Shown here piece by piece: positions 1-12,100 of a DNA stretch of 64,000 nt. The notes beneath the pieces were generated by a model, which worked only from the letters and a program-made list of their open reading frames with translations, did not search any database and was not told the DNA's origin. How positions within the stretch are numbered: the stretch's first letter is position 1; each line of letters starts with the position of its first letter. The DNA is from Prunella strophiata. Its lineage: Eukaryota; Chordata; Aves; Passeriformes; Prunellidae. Where the stretch lies: positions 18,607,766 to 18,671,765 of the forward strand of contig JAZBQD010000021.1 in assembly GCA_036583965.1 (NCBI GenBank), in the 5' to 3' direction. The translations under genes and the position numbers were made by a program.

Positions 1-1001
1 TGAGCTTCATATTGAGTGTTACTGGGATCTTTTCACAGGGTGGTGGAGACAAAACAATCCTGTTCTAGCTGGTCTGAAGGACAACCTCTTCAAACTTCAG
101 GCCCAAAGAATAAACAATGTGAGAAGAGGAGGGTGGGCAAGCAAGCAAGGAGGATGGAACTTCATCGTTTGAAGATATTAATTGGACAGTAATCTCCTAT
201 ATGCAAATGGACTAAAACTTATAAAACATTGGAGTTCTGAATGCTGAGAATTTTAGTCTTTCTGTGCTGACAGACTCTAACTCCCAGGGGAGCACTGCAT
301 TTGACCTGAGGCCATGGAGAAGGCTTCCAAAATTGAATTATAAGAACTGGGATTATGGGTGTGGAGTTTGATTAGAAGTGTGTAATATCACAGGGTGGGA
401 AACTTAGAGTTTGGGGTTTTAGAATATAGTGATATATATGGGGCAAGATGGAGGTTTTAGGGCAGTGGCTGGCTGTTCTTCTTCAACTTCTTTTTACTTT
501 TTCTTCATCTTCTTCTTCCTTCTTCTCCATGGGTTTGATGGTATTTTGTAACTGGACAGAAAAGTCCACACTGAGGATTTCGAGTGATTAGTTATTGGGT
601 TAAAAGTGAACATAATTTAGGTGTCATTTCTTAATTGGATAGTTTAGCCTTAAAAGATCTTGTAACAAGAGATAATTGGCCATTTTGTGCCTTGCTAATA
701 GAGGCCTGCAGAACTCACTGCTGTGAGACTGTAGCATAGATAAGAAACAATAAACACCTGAGTCTGACCATGAACTCTTGTCTCAAGTACCTTCAATCCC
801 AACCTTGACAGAGGTAGAAAAAGGAAGGTGGCTTATTGAAAACCAGCAATAAAAATGTGAGATCTCATGACCAAGCCCTTTTTTGTTCCATCTTGGAGCC
901 ATCCAGGTACTGCCAGGGTGTGGCCTTTGAAGGCCCTTCAATAAATATCCTCTTTATTGCTCTGAATTCTGTCTAGTCTCCATTCCAGCTCCTTGAGGCA
1001 C
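1..1001 (+). mobile_element. Solo-type LTR of a bird endogenous retrovirus, truncated at the left edge and interrupted by another LTR
   Basis: Two flanks of this interval align with parts of the LTR at 39.19-39.65 kb. Positions about 1-240 match its U3, including a shared ATGCAAATGGA stretch followed by a TATA-like CTTATAAAA at about 218-226. Positions about 811-1,001 match its R/U5, including CTTCAATAAATATCC with a poly(A) signal near 940. The middle (about 263-810) is a different LTR, listed separately. No gag, pol or env sequence is next to it, so it is a solitary LTR. Its 5' end is outside the window. Confidence 0.6.
263..810 (+). mobile_element. Nested solo LTR of a second retroviral family
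   Basis: Starts near TGTGCTGACAG (263) and ends in CCTTGACA (810), with an AATAAA poly(A) signal at about 749-754 followed by a TGAGTCTGA segment typical of avian LTR ends as I remember them. It splits the outer LTR, whose U3 and R/U5 lie on either side, so it inserted later. I could not settle the exact ends or find a clean target-site duplication. Confidence 0.5.
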
Positions 1002-2489
1002 CTCTGGAACACGAGCAGAGAGTCTCTAGGCAGGCTCAGGAGCAGCAGCAGTGGCTCTGAGCCAGCTCCCATCAGCAGCACACAATTTGTCTCCGGGTGC
1101 AGTTCTGCCTCCCCAGGCCCTGGAATTGCTCAGCATCCATCAGCAGCCCAGCCCAGAGGGAGCTCTGCACCCTGCCAGACCTTTGGGGAGATAAATGAGT
1201 CCTCCCCCAGGGAAGGCAGAGAGGGATGGGTGAGCAGGGGCTGGGTGAAGCTGGAGCCACAGGTGACACTGTCCCTGATGGCCCCCGTGCAGCCAGAGCA
1301 GCACTGGGGATGTTTGGTCTCCTTGTAATCACATTTTAGCAAAAAAACTTCTTAATGTGAGGATAAATATATTTTATGTCTCAAAACCTGCAGGTTTCTA
1401 AACCTCAAAAAATGTTTAGATTACGCTGCTTTCTTCTGTATTCTAGAAATCTTTTAAGATTTTTATTTTCGACATGAGTGGGAAGGTGATGGCAGGAAAT
1501 ACTGTGTATAAAAGGGAATATTTAATGCAGGAGTATCCTACAATATTCAAGGGAAATTCTTTTTCTCACCCTGGTCTTTAAAATGAAGATACTGAGCGAC
1601 CTGGTACCTGTGGGTGATGCTGAACCCCTCTGCCAAGTGGTTGAAAAATCCCCAGAGAGATCAAAAAATCCCAGCTCTGCACATAAAAATACCAAGAAAG
1701 TAACAATTTGTATATTCTTACTGTGTAGGAATGATCTTTATGGGTGATTCCCTCAAAGAATTTAAAAAAGAAATTTTACTCTGTACAGTCACTCAACATG
1801 GAATTCTAGAAGACATCCAGGAAGAGCAAATTTCAAAGAAAATAACAATTGATATTGTCAGAGGCTTTGGGACTTTAAACTGAATATATTTTCTTTATTT
1901 ATGGCCTAAACAACAACAGCAGCTAATAATTTAGCCAAGGACATCCTGCCAAAACTTGTATGGTGTTCATCTTACAAATTAAATTGATCAAAATACTCAT
2001 TCTCAGACCTTAACAAGTAGCCTAAAAAGCATCAATTTTTGATGGTGGAAATGAAAAAAAAAAAAAAAAAAAAAAGAAAATGCAGCAAAAAAATTATAAA
2101 TAATCACCCATGTGAATAATTTTAGTGTTCAGAGGTTTTTATGCTTGTCCAGAATTGATAACTAATTATCTAAATATTCAAAACAATGGACAAACAGACA
2201 ATAATGTCAATTATCCTCAAATAGATCTGGAGGAACTCAAATGGGCTGAGTGATGTTTCCCTAGGATTTACATCCCACTTGCTAACAAGTTTGCAGGGCG
2301 TTCTCTTTTTGCCCATGGTTTTGCCAGGCTGCTAAAAACCTCAGAAAAATTGCATTTAAATGGAAAGGAAAATGCTGGCCATGTCCTCTCGTCTGCTTTA
2401 AGTCAGATGAGTGCCAGCACAAGCAGCTTCTGGAGCAGTGTGGACATGGACACATCTCAAGGGGAAATGGCCAAAAGGTGCACAGGGAG
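1002..2489. other. Intergenic, no gene seen
   Basis: GC-moderate at 1,002-1,330, with short overlapping frames on both strands that resemble nothing. It then becomes AT-rich to 2,490 with an A(22) run. Confidence 0.5.
2054..2075. repeat. Poly(A) run, 22 bases
   Basis: Uninterrupted A run in AT-rich intergenic DNA. No retroelement body recognised upstream. Confidence 0.95.
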
Positions 2490-2652
2490 GTTGAGGTTGA
2501 GGTTGGATTCACCATCCCTGGAGATGTCCAAGGAACGACTGGAGGTGGCACTCAGAGCTGGGGTTTGGTTGGCAAGGTGGGGATCAGCCAGAGGTTGGAC
2601 CTGATGGCCTTGGAGTTCTTTCCCAACCTGAATGTTTCCATGATTCCCTGAT
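2490..2652 (+). mobile_element. CR1 LINE 3'-end fragment
   Basis: Sense-oriented truncated CR1: CACCATCCCTGGAGATGTCC, then a diverged GGTTGGACCTGATGGCCTTGG and TTTCCCAACCTGAATG before an ATGATT tail. It is the older type with substitutions throughout. Short ATG-initiated frames that cross it are not genes. Confidence 0.75.
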
Positions 2653-2794
2653 ATCCAGGGGATGTCAAGGTGAGCCACCAATGCTGGGGTCCAACCATGA
2701 GTGAGAGTGGGTGAAACTCATGCTCTGCAAACCTTCTCAGAGCTTGATGTGGAGCAGAATTCACTGGGACAACATTGGCAGAGAGGGTTTGAAT

Positions 2795-2965
2795 CCCATC
2801 TCACAGCTGGATTTTCCCTCCATGATCTCCAGGTTCAATCCCCTCTCACAGCAGGATTTTGTCTCCATGATCTCCAGGTTGAATACCCTCCACTGCAGGA
2901 TTTTGTCTCCATGATCTCCAGGTTCAATCCCCTCTCACAGCAGGATTTTCCCCCCATGATTTCCA
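2795..2965 (+). repeat. 45-bp minisatellite, about 4 copies
   Basis: The unit carries CAGGATTTTGTCTCCATGAT followed by CTCCAGGTTCAATCCCCTC. Because 45 is divisible by three, all frames stay open through it and a 15-residue repeat appears on translation. That periodicity comes from the DNA and is not evidence of a protein. Confidence 0.8.
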
Positions 2966-3060
2966 AACCCATGGACAGTCACACACCTCAGGATGATGTT
3001 TGAACATAGGACAATTTCCAGCACTGGCTCACACCAGACTGTGTTGGATTGATGCACCCT

Positions 3061-3136
3061 GGGGTATGGAATATCCTGACTTGGAAGGGACCCACATGGA
3101 TCACTGAACCCAACATGGATCATCCAGTCCAAACCT
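3061..3136 (-). mobile_element. CR1 LINE 3'-end fragment, antisense
   Basis: Reads CTTGGAAGGGACCCACATGG and ATCATCCAGTCCAAACC on the plus strand, the reverse complement of a CR1 3' end. Confidence 0.65.
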
Positions 3137-3139
3137 GGT

Positions 3140-6100
3140 TAAGAACAGTTGACTAACAGGATACCAAACCACACAAAGCTTTCTTTCAGCCTGAGAAGGA
3201 ATAAGAAATATGATTATCTTTCTCTCTTTTTTACTCTTTTTTAGCAATTATTTCTTTTTTCCAAATTCCCTCTATTTCCTGGTTCCAGCCCATGGGAAAG
3301 GCAGTTCTCACAGTGCTTGCACAAACAGGAAGCATGCAGATTTTCAAAGGAGACCCTATTTTTGTGAGAGCTCCCGCTGAGTTTTGCTGACTCAAGAGAC
3401 CTTGGCCTGAATTTAAATAAGCAGATTTGGAGGAACCAATCTAATCCTTGTGTCTCCAGACTCCTTATCTGCCATCCTTTTTCCAAAACAGAGCAAAGAG
3501 CCCGACTCCAACCCCTCTGCCCACAGCATGGACTCACTCAGAGCCTGGTACAGATCCTGTAGGACAGGGAGGCTCTAGGACTTGGAGCAGTTCTGAAAAA
3601 TCCCATTTTACTGCTGCCAAGTATTTAGGGAATCCCTATTCCTTCCCACTCCTGGGAAGGGGATCTGGCCAGATGTCACGCCGAGCTGTCGGAAAGCATC
3701 ACCTTCCTCCCTCCTGATGCTGCCCAGACCCTGGGATGTCAAGAGCCATCAGTCCTGAAGGGGATGTTTATTTCTTTCTGATGCTGAGGTGGAGATTTGT
3801 ATCCTCCTGGCATCCTCTTGGAGCAGCACCATTTCCTCCAGCCCCTCTCCAGCTCGGCTGGGTTTGCTCAGCCTTTCCAAGGGATGGATTTTGATGTTCT
3901 CCCTCCTGGCAGGTGCCATCCACACCCACAGAAATGAGCCTGATCCCACCAAAACCTGTCCAAACCTCATTTTAGGGTCTGAAGATGGTGATTTTTAATT
4001 CCCAGATGGAAATTGAGGCTTTCAGGCGGGTTGGAAGGGGCGGCTGCTCTGGGAAACAACAAGCTTTTTGAAGAATAAGGTGAAAGGACCTTTTCTGCGG
4101 CTGAAATTCTTGACGCTAATTTTAACAACTCTTCCACAACCCCTTGAAAATTGCCACTCTGAAAAAATAAACAGGGCCCATATTCAGCCACTGAACTGGC
4201 ACCCAGGCTTTGCTGGGCCACCACTGGGAATGCCTAACAATAGCCAGCCTTATTCCTGCCTGCAGAAACCATGGGAGAGAGAGGGAGAAAGGGAGAAAGA
4301 AAGGGAGAGAGGGCTACTCCAGCCTAATTGGCCCGTGGTTGGATGGGGCTGCTGGCTTTGGGCTGGTTTTAAGTTACATGTGAGCAAGTGAAATGGAATA
4401 TAAATAATAGCAGGGGGAGAGCTCCAGTGGAAAAGCCAGCCAGTGTCTGCCTGACTGGCTGCTCTGGTATCCATCAAGCCCTGCTGTGGTTTGTGTCACT
4501 CAGGGCAGGGAGGTGCCCTTGGAGAGAGCCCACCAGTGCTCCAGGGATCCTCTGGGGAGGGATCTGCCACCCCCAGGCTGGGAAAAGCCCCAAACAAGGG
4601 AGACCCTTGATTTAGAAGCTCTCAGTGAGCTCTAATGAGCTCTGGATCCTGGCCTGGCAGAGCCCAGCTTTGCCATCAGTCCCCAGGGTGAAATGACCCA
4701 AAGGAGGCAGTTTGGGATTTCTGTAGGGAAGGAGTGGATTTGCTTCCAACATTATTTTCAGAAAGGCTGCAGCAGACCCAGCAAAGAGATCTGCACATCC
4801 TCTGCTTTTCCCAGAGATCCTCAAGAACCAAGCAGTTTTAAATCTGAATATCAAGCCCTGCTACACCTGCTATAGGTACAAGCAACACCTCAGCTGACAG
4901 GGATTTCTGTAGTGCCACAGACCAGCTCCCTTTTATAAATAGTTCTTTCCTATCATTTCAGCCCATGTCTCCTGTTTTGCCACCAATGGTTCAGTTTTCT
5001 CTTTTCTTTTTTCATTTTTTTCCCAGTAATTTCAATCTTCAAGCACAGGCGACTTGCAGTATGTATTTGGAAATTAAAACTTTTATCAATCCTCCTACAA
5101 ACATAGATATGCCCCTTGGAGGGGTGAATCCCCTACATTTCACACATAAGCACAGTTCTGTTCCTATTTCTTCCTTGGCCTTGTTTGCAAGGGTTTTGTC
5201 CCTGTAAACTTCTTAGTTTGGTTTGTTGGGTATTTTTTTCTCTCTGCTACATTTCCTCTTCATTCCTCCATCACTTCCTGCCTGTATTCTCCCTTCCATC
5301 CTTCTCATTATCTCTGCTGACAGGAGATTTCTCCCCGTCTCTGACAAGTCACACTTTCAAATGAAAAGTCACACTTTTCATTTATCCACACACTGGTGGA
5401 TAAGTGGAGCTGGGTTTTTTTGTTTGTTATTACACAGAAGAGACGCTGAAATCCCTTTATTTATTAACTTCTATACATTTATAACTGGGATCCTTGAAAA
5501 AAATCTGCTTTATTGGTCATCACCATGGGTGCATCAAGTTCTCCTGTTCCAGGGCTTTCTAAGGCTGCAAGGGAATCAGGAATACAGAAAACTCAGGAGT
5601 GATTTTCTTGGCAAATCTGAAGCATAAATATGAACCCAACAAAATATTTGGAGAGGAAACACCTCAAAACCAGGGTAACTCTGAGCAATCAAGGTTTTTC
5701 CCCATATATTTGTTCCCCACCTACCTGTTCCTCTCCATTCTTGTTTTCTGACTTGAGTGCTGGGAGAACATTAAACCCCACTCTGAATAAAATCCTAAAG
5801 GGCAAATCAAAGGAAAAAAAGCTTTACCACAGAGCATGAGTGCAAACACAATTTGTTTTAAGGTCCTACTACCAGGGAATGTGCTTTTTTTTTGTTAGAA
5901 ACACCCCAATCATGCCACAATTGCCACGGCACCAGGAGGAGACAAAAAGAAATCTTTATGGGATTGTTGAGACAATAGTTATTTGTCATAAATAGAATCT
6001 GAGCCTGGCTGGTCCCCAGCCAAACACTGGAAGTTTGTCCTGGCAGACGTGGTGTTACATCACAAACAGGATTATGTCATGTTGGAAGCTGCCAGCCTGG

Positions 6101-6399
6101 AAGTCTGAGACAGCATCTTGGAGCCCTGGGAAGCAGGGGACAACTGTCCCTGTCCCCAGCCATGACCCAGAGCTCTGCCAGTGCTGAGAGGTGGTGCCAG
6201 CCTGCAGGTGATGGATGGAAAAGAGAGGGAAGCCAAGAGCAGGTGGAATCCTGGAAAAGCACAGCTCCAAGCATGATTGCACTGCCAGAATCAACTGGGA
6301 AGGTGTTGGAGCTCCTGATGTGAGATATGAGATCTCCAGGTGGAGAAAGCACTGAGGTTCAGCAGGGAAAGGGGAGCAAATGCTGTGGTGTGACAGGTG
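3140..6399. other. Intergenic, unique sequence
   Basis: No gene or repeat family recognised apart from the purine tract at 4.27-4.32 kb. Short frames (the longest is 134 codons, 5,223-5,627) lack domains. T-rich stretches occur at 4,965-5,280. Confidence 0.5.
4270..4315. repeat. Purine-rich (GAGA/GAAA)n tract
   Basis: GAGAGAGAGGGAGAAAGGGA and similar sequence on the plus strand; simple low-complexity. Confidence 0.85.
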
Positions 6400-6592
6400 A
6401 ATGGGACAGGGGGTGAGGCACAGGGTGCCCAGAGCAGCTGTGGCTGCCCCTGGATCCCTGGCAGTGCCCAAGGCCAGGCTGGACAGGGCTTGGAGCAGCC
6501 TGGGATGGTGGAAGGTGTCCCTGCCCATGGCAGGGGGTGGCACTGGATGATCTTTAAGATCCCTTCCCATCCAAACCATCTGTGATTCCATG
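6400..6592 (+). mobile_element. CR1 LINE 3' end
   Basis: A well-preserved 3' end: CAGGGTGCCCAGAGCAGCTG, AGGCCAGGCTGGACAGGGCT, GTGTCCCTGCCCATGGCAGG and CTTTAAGATCCCTTCCCATC, followed by an ATTCC tail. The low divergence suggests a younger subfamily than the 2.5-kb copy. Confidence 0.9.
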
Positions 6593-6751
6593 AAATTGCA
6601 TTTTTACTCTTTTTTTCCCATTTCATTCACTGCTGCTCTTTCATCATGGAAACCTGCAAAGTTCTCCTTGCTGGACGATGCTCCATGTCTTGACCTTGAG
6701 TCCAGCAAAGCAGCTGAGGAAACCTCAGCCTGACTTCAAACTTCACCCATT

Positions 6752-6895
6752 TTTAAGGCTGTAAAAACCCTCTTAGATCATTGAGTCCAACTCTTAACCC
6801 ATCACTGCAAGGCCACCACTAACCCATGTCCCCAAGTGCCACATCCACATGGCTTTTAAATCCTTCCAGCACTGCCCTGGGCAGCTGTGCCAAGA
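6752..6895 (-). mobile_element. CR1 LINE fragment, antisense
   Basis: TTAGATCATTGAGTCCAACT, CCACTAACCCATGTCCCCAA and GTGCCACATCCACATGGCTT are diverged antisense CR1 3' sequence. It lies 160 bp from the sense copy at 6.4-6.6 kb. Confidence 0.7.
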
Positions 6896-6899
6896 TGTG

Positions 6900-7125
6900 A
6901 GTTCTTATTGTCAGCCAGAATGTTTTAGGAACCCCTGTGGGTCAGCCCAGGAAAAGAGAGGGATCAGTGCTGGAAATGCCTGCAGGACAGGATGGTTTAG
7001 GGGAAAACCCAAATGACCACACAGGTCAGAGTTTCCACACGTGGGCACATTTCTCTCAGTGAGCAGGCATGAGCTGAGAGCACACCCCAGTGCACCTAAA
7101 CCTCACATCTAAAAAGCCCAGGCTA

Positions 7126-7164
<39 letters not shown>

Positions 7165-8220
7165 TAAAAAGAAAAAGAGGGGAAAAACTAAAAAGAAATA
7201 TTTTGGCAACTGGAAGGAATTATTCTCTCTTCCATAGCCTGGGCTCTATCCATAAATCATCCATAATTTTTTGGATGTCTAGGGCAATGTTACCATTTGA
7301 TGAAATAAAATACCGAACCCCTGTGACATCATCTTTTATCTAAAGAGTCCTGCACACTTGGTCATGTTCCTGAGCCACATTTGTTCTGCAGATATTTAGA
7401 CCAAACCTGACATTTTATAGACTTCCTCCTGCTCATGCATGTGTTGGAGACAGTTGTTTGGATTAGCACGATCAAAAAATGTAACACAGCCTTTCAAGAT
7501 CCCATTTTCATCTGGATTTGCACAACACAGAAAAAAGCAGGATGCCAAAAATATGTTTTTTGGAAAACACATCCACTTTGTTGTGACTGTTTGTAGCTGG
7601 TGAAATCCTGGGATGCCCTGATTACCATGACCTGTGTGTTTTCATACAAGGCTGAGATAGAAAAGCTCTGTATACAAATGAAAACCGTTAACTTTCATAC
7701 CACATGTGTTGTACTTATGCCAGTGGGAAATGACAGAGAATGTACAAGGTCATGGTTTACTAAAAATATAAAAGTTTAACATGTGGTGTTAATAGAACAC
7801 ACAACAGGGGTCACTGGTACAATGGAAAATAATTCATTTCCAATGTCAGGCCAAGTAATTCACTAGGAAAGAACATTTGAAAATGTGTTACTTATATCTT
7901 TCTCTTTCTGCTCTTTAGGACGAGTTTCAGGAGGGGAAATAAAAAAGCAAAATTGCTGCTAATACCAATGCATAAATAATAACCATGATTCAGATTTCAA
8001 GTGTGTCAGAATAAACCATCAGCCCTACAGGAGCTGGCAAAGCTCCACCAGGGTGTGCAGCATTGTTGGACCCTCTTCTCCCTCCCTCATGTTTGACTGG
8101 AATGAGCACTAAACCCCACCAGGATGGTTTTAATCCTTGATCAATATCTCTGCAGATATTGGGGTGCCTCAGCCCCAAACCAGGTGCCACAAAACCCCTC
8201 CCCAAACTCTGCCTAATCTA
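6900..8220. other. Intergenic, AT-rich
   Basis: Apart from the A(36) run the interval is unique AT-rich sequence. Very few open frames exist and none looks coding. Confidence 0.5.
7127..7162. repeat. Poly(A) run, 36 bases
   Basis: The longest homopolymer in the window, followed by A-rich degenerate sequence to about 7,198. It could be a retroposed tail or slippage; length is likely polymorphic. Confidence 0.95.
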
Positions 8221-8224
8221 GTAA

Positions 8225-8400
8225 AATGTCAAGCACAGGAACGGCTGCCCAGGTGGAGTCACCACCCCTGGAAGTGCTGAAGAAACCACTGGATGTGGCT
8301 CTGGATGTGCTCTGGTCCAGCTGATAAGGTGGTGATCATTCAAAGGTGGCACTTGATGATCTCAGAGCTCTTTTGCTACCTCAGTGACCCCACAATTCTG
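8225..8400 (+). mobile_element. CR1 LINE 3' end, diverged
   Basis: GGAGTCACCACCCCTGGAAG, ACTGGATGTGGCTCTGGATG and CTGATAAGGTGGTGATCATT followed by CACTTGATGATCTCAGAGCT are a sense CR1 3' end of an older type. Confidence 0.75.
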
Positions 8401-11399
8401 TCAGCCCAGCAGGAGTCTGTGTGCCCAGGGTTATGAGCCACAAGTGCAGGGATTCGTCTGCACGAACCCAGCGCTGAAACCCCAGCAGAAATCCCAAAGC
8501 TGGTGTCACCCTCCACATCTCAGCTCATCTGGTGGTCCTTGCCCAAAACAATGAGCCAGGCTGAGCCTTGCACAAGCTGGAGCCACAGGGCACAGTTGCA
8601 GTGTCCCCTCTTTTCCCCTGTGACATGCAGACAGAGCCCTGCTCTGACAGGGGCTGCCACCCCTTGTCCCACTTCTCCTGGCACCACCAGCACCAGGCAA
8701 GGTCCCCCTGCCCCATCACCTGCACAAACCCAGCACTCCACACTGCACAGGCATCTCCAGTTATTTGGAGGGACAAAGAATTAGCACCAGAGGTGACAGA
8801 GCTGCTTGCTCCAAGCCATAGATAAATCTGGGCAGTGAAACTGTGTTGGGCACCTCAGCTGGTGCTGCTGACATGATGCTGCCTGCAAGAAATGCATCTC
8901 TGCAGTCACCCAGCTATGCATTCATGCTCAGAGAGCTGATGCAACCCCACAGCTGGCCAGGAGCATCCAAAAAAAACCTGTCCTCAGCTCCAGCTGTGCC
9001 CTCACCAGCCTGTGCCAATGTGCCTCAAGCTTCTTTGTCAGCAGCTTTTGCCTGAAGACAGCAGTAGGTGAAACTGCTTTTCTTTCCTTTCCTCCCTTGC
9101 TAAAAGTGCTTTGATTTCTGGGTTGGTTCAGTGAATTTCTGTAACATGCCTGTCCCTGTCTGGACAGGCAAACTGATGGAAAGCATCTTGGAACTGGCTG
9201 TCCTTCACTGTCACTGCCACCTCACTCCACAGAAGCTGCCTGGTACCAATGCTGCCAGAGATGTTTTATGCTTTTCAAGCAAAAATGGTCATGGTCAAGC
9301 TGGAAAAGCTGTTGGAAGCCTTCTATCAGCTGGACTACAGAGACCTATCTGTGGTGCTTCTCTGTAGGGCTCAGCTCAAGCCACAGCCAAATGTTTTAGG
9401 CCAAATCTTGAAGCTGTTTGTCTTCCCCTGGGAGTCCCGGGAAGAATTGTGAGCGAGGCTGATTTGTGCCCATCCACATCACCCCCAGTGTCACTGAAGT
9501 TTATGGGATTCTTCCAGCCTGACTCAGTCAAAGGATCATTAAAATAATACAGTGAGAAACAGTCTGAAACCCACGGCGGAGCAATTAAACGGAGCAGACA
9601 GACGGAAAGATGGATCAGAGGGAAACGTGTGCTGGGCACTGAGAAACACAGAGTGGGGGCTGTGCATGGCTATTCCCAAAAAACAACTTCATGACTGCAA
9701 AACACTTCTTTTAAAATTGTCTTGTTTCCTGCACCCCTTTGGAATGGAACCAGCAGAACTGATGGCATTGGGTAAGGATATTCCTTTGTCCCCCCCAGAG
9801 CTTTGAGGGGCAAATGCCAGGGTGGAATTAATCTTTTCTACCCAAACGTGTGTTCAACACATCCTGCTTGCTGCGATTAACAACCTGACATAAAAAAGTT
9901 ACAGGGCATAGAAGACTCATAATAAATTCCTAAGAGATGATATTAGCTGGCTGTTGGAGAGGCAGCCGTGTTACAACACACTGAGCTCGCTCTAAAGGAT
10001 GATATTTAGGGAGATTTCACTGCAATGCTGTGAATTCTATGGTATAATGTGATTTTTTTGTAATTAATACTCCAGTTTTTTCACACTGTCCAAGAATTTG
10101 AAGTTAATTTTTTAAAGATAATGTGTGTGATACGTAACAGAATTTTCTGTGGGGTTAAGGATTGTGGAGAAACCTGCTGAAGTGAGGGGAGTCATCCCAC
10201 AGATGGAAACATCAGTGCATCTGCAGAAACTGAAGAAAAATAAAAGTAAACAATTGCAGCACTTGCAAAAATGAAATAGTTCATTTCACAAGCTTCTCTC
10301 CTTGAGCTGCTCTGAGTTAGGTTAAACTCTTTTCTTGGCAGCACAGCCAGCCCTGCTTGCAGTGCCCCACAGGTGACTGTGGCTCAGAGGGTGGCTGATA
10401 ATAATATCTTAATATTATAATATTTAATATTTTAACCCTTTGCATTACCATCTGCAGCCCGCTAAACCCACCCAGGTATCCCTCAAAACACATTTCAAAG
10501 TGTCAAGATCCCTTCTTTTTTTATCTCTGTGCATATTTACAGTGGTTTCTCATCTCCCAAGGAAAAGCAAATCTTGTTGTCCTCAGATTCCATTGATGAT
10601 GCTTCAGATTATGAAGAAAGGAGCCAGTTTACTTTAAAATAAAGCATGAAACAGTTCTTGCAGATATGCTCATGTGTGTGCTCAGACAGACAGATACCCT
10701 GGCAACTATCATGGGGACATTTTTAGAAAATTTCTTAATTCTTTGGCCCAGGGTTTTGTTATGACATGTAGCTGTGAGAAGGGAGAGATGTGGTTTCTCT
10801 GTCCCCTGCCAAACCCTCTGATTTTCCCTGTTTGCTTTGATAATTTAAAAAAGTAGCAACAATTACAAGGAGTTACCATAGGATCAAATACAACTGATGG
10901 TTGTAGCCTCTGCTGGCCCAGGCTGTGGGTAAGGAATATGTGTGGGGATGTGGGGAGGAAGAGGAGGGAAGGAGAGGATGCACAGGACACTGAACTGACA
11001 GAGTTTTGTGCAATTCTCCCTCTCTTGTCACTAATCACAGTTAAATAAATTATTTCATATATGTCCTCTCAGTAATTTGGGCAATGTCCCTTCCACACCA
11101 TACCCATCAGGATGCCCCTATAAATCAGGGAATATGAGCAATATGAAACATGTAAAAAAAAAAAAATAATCCAAAAGCTGACCAGTCAGGTATCAGCACT
11201 CTTAGGAAGATTTCCTGTTGGTAAATTAATTTCCATGTGGCTGCAGGCAGAGTAAATCACTTTTAACATCCATCTGAGGGGAAAACTGAGGTGAGATCCT
11301 GTAGGGAAGGAGGATTTGCAGGGCTGGGATTCAGGGTCAACAGGAAACTTTTAACAAAGAGCCATAAAACACCCAGGAAGAGCTAAGCTCCCAGACTCT
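8401..11399. other. Intergenic, unique sequence
   Basis: 8.4-9.1 kb is GC-moderate with overlapping chance frames on both strands. 9.82-10.15 kb is AT-rich unique sequence with a few CpG and could include a regulatory element. No gene supported. Confidence 0.45.
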
Positions 11400-11461
11400 G
11401 AAATTTGGACTTAATGATCTTGGAGATCTTTTCCAACCTTAATAATTTGATAATTCTATGA
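11400..11461 (+). mobile_element. Short CR1 3'-end fragment
   Basis: TTGGACTTAATGATCTTGGA and TTTTCCAACCTTAATAATTT followed by an ATTCTATG tail: the last 60 bases or so of a sense CR1 copy. Confidence 0.75.
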
Positions 11462-11599
11462 CACCTGAGCCAGCAGTGCAGCCCAGGACAAGGAGATTTA
11501 GGTGGCACTGAGGACTCAGCAGCCAGGGCTGCCACGGTGCCTCTTTGCCCATGGAAACCTTAAAATGCAGCAGGGTCAAACTGAGACCCTCAGTGTGAC

Positions 11600-11652
11600 A
11601 CAAAGTCCTTTAGGCTGGAAAAGAACTCTAAGGTCATCAAGCCCAACCTTTG
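11600..11652 (-). mobile_element. Short CR1 fragment, antisense
   Basis: TTTAGGCTGGAAAAGAACTC and AGGTCATCAAGCCCAACC resemble the reverse complement of the CR1 3' end. Short and diverged. Confidence 0.45.
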
Positions 11653-11752
11653 ATTGTTGGATTAAGTTGTTTTTTGATTTAGAAATGGGGTAATTGAGAA
11701 GTGCTTTAAAAACTTTTATTTTATTTTTAGTTTTATGTGAAGGGTGAGATAA

Positions 11753-11812
11753 TATATCATATCATCATATCATATCATATCATATCATATCATATCATAT
11801 CATATCATATCA
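11753..11812. repeat. (CATAT)n microsatellite, about 11 units
   Basis: A near-perfect pentanucleotide array with one 3-bp interruption (ATCATC) near its left end. It sits next to the AT-rich hairpin. Confidence 0.95.
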
Positions 11813-11821
11813 ATGTTATAT

Positions 11822-11880
11822 ATAATTGACTTCTAATTATAATAACATAATTGATGTTATTATAATCAGAAGTTAATTAT
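11822..11880. repeat. AT-rich hairpin, arms of about 27 bp, 5-base loop
   Basis: The arm at 11,825-11,848 (ATTGACTTCTAATTATAATA...) is the reverse complement of 11,854-11,877 at 22 of 24 positions, and three more pairs extend the stem outward. The loop is AATTG. It could form a cruciform; function unknown. Confidence 0.85.
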
Positions 11881-12100
11881 TTTTAATTGTAATATATTGT
11901 ACCTGTTTTTTGGTTTATTAGTTTTCGTTATATTATGTTGTAAATGTTTTAATTATTTAAAATTTTTTGTGGGTCTTATTATAATGTATTTTTTATAGTT
12001 TTTTTGGGGTTTTTTAAAGTATTTCGTTTTATTTGTAAGGGTACTTTTTTTTTAACTTTTTTACTTTTACTTTTTTATTTTTACTTTTTTACTTTTTTTG
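11881..12100. repeat. T-rich, C-poor low-complexity stretch
   Basis: Only about 7 C against about 26 G in 11,881-12,060, followed by TTACTTTT-type repeats to about 12,100. It continues the AT-rich microsatellite and hairpin region. Confidence 0.7.
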
